Origin: Deltaproteobacteria bacterium
GTDB taxonomy: Bacteria; Desulfobacterota; Desulfobulbia; Desulfobulbales; VMSU01
Direction of reading: 5' to 3'
DNA length: 5,216 bases
Assembly: GCA_024274995.1 (NCBI GenBank)
Contig: JAJSAA010000151.1
Location: forward strand, 1-5,216
The position numbers and the translations under genes were made by a program. The notes beneath the pieces are model-generated. The model had not been told where the DNA came from. It saw only the letters and a list, made by a program, of their open reading frames with translations, and made no database searches. Below, in pieces: positions 5,169 to 5,216 of this stretch (its first letter is position 1; every line of letters begins with the position of its first letter).

Positions 5169-5216
5169 CTGGAGAACTCACCATTGCGTACAGACCTCCA
5201 GCAAGCCTGACTGTCC
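5169..5216. other. Non-coding flank right of the REP cluster
   Basis: These 48 nt show no start of a gene. CTGGAG (5169-5174) and CTCCAG (5196-5201) form only a 6-bp, wide-looped inverted repeat that I do not regard as significant. Confidence 0.4.

Noticed and set aside
5015..5184. Minus-strand open frame running through the REP cluster
   Set aside because: Its sequence is a translation of REP palindromes, which explains the open frame without a gene.
1..5216. Defence system, prophage or integrative element
   Set aside because: No integrase, toxin, nuclease, phage structural gene or tRNA attachment site is visible; the genes are metabolic regulators.

Overview
The window looks like chromosomal DNA of a Gram-negative bacterium. 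A member of Desulfobacterota (the former Deltaproteobacteria) is my best guess. This is an inference from the gene set (ADP-forming acyl-CoA synthetase, AcuB-like CBS protein, class II deacetylase, DUF299 regulator), the moderate-to-high GC coding sequence and the REP-like palindromes; no marker gene fixes the taxonomy.

Layout. A leftward (minus-strand) operon runs from about 2915 to the left edge: a 69-aa uncharacterised protein, a class II histone-deacetylase-family enzyme, an AcuB-like CBS-pair/ACT-like protein, and the N-terminal 317 residues of an ADP-forming acyl-CoA synthetase cut by the window edge. A divergent intergenic region of 127 bp (2916-3042) with a 13-A tract separates it from a rightward pair: a 289-aa uncharacterised protein and a PpsR/DUF299 bifunctional kinase/pyrophosphorylase. 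The last 473 bp (4744-5216) show no convincing gene. They hold a 10-bp inverted repeat built on a CTTTTCCGG motif that recurs 21 bp further on, then a cluster of REP-like GTTCCCACGC palindromes: two near-identical copies in opposite orientation and one internally deleted tandem copy.

How the genes may work together. The leftward operon resembles Bacillus acuABC in content: a lysine-deacetylase-type enzyme and a nucleotide-sensing CBS protein beside an acetate/acyl-CoA activating enzyme. Here the enzyme is the ADP-forming type rather than AMP-forming Acs. The rightward operon carries a regulator that in studied bacteria phosphorylates and dephosphorylates PEP synthase or pyruvate phosphate dikinase. 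Together the locus would cover two energy-dependent control points, acyl-CoA formation/breakdown and the pyruvate-PEP step. That link is an inference from gene order only.
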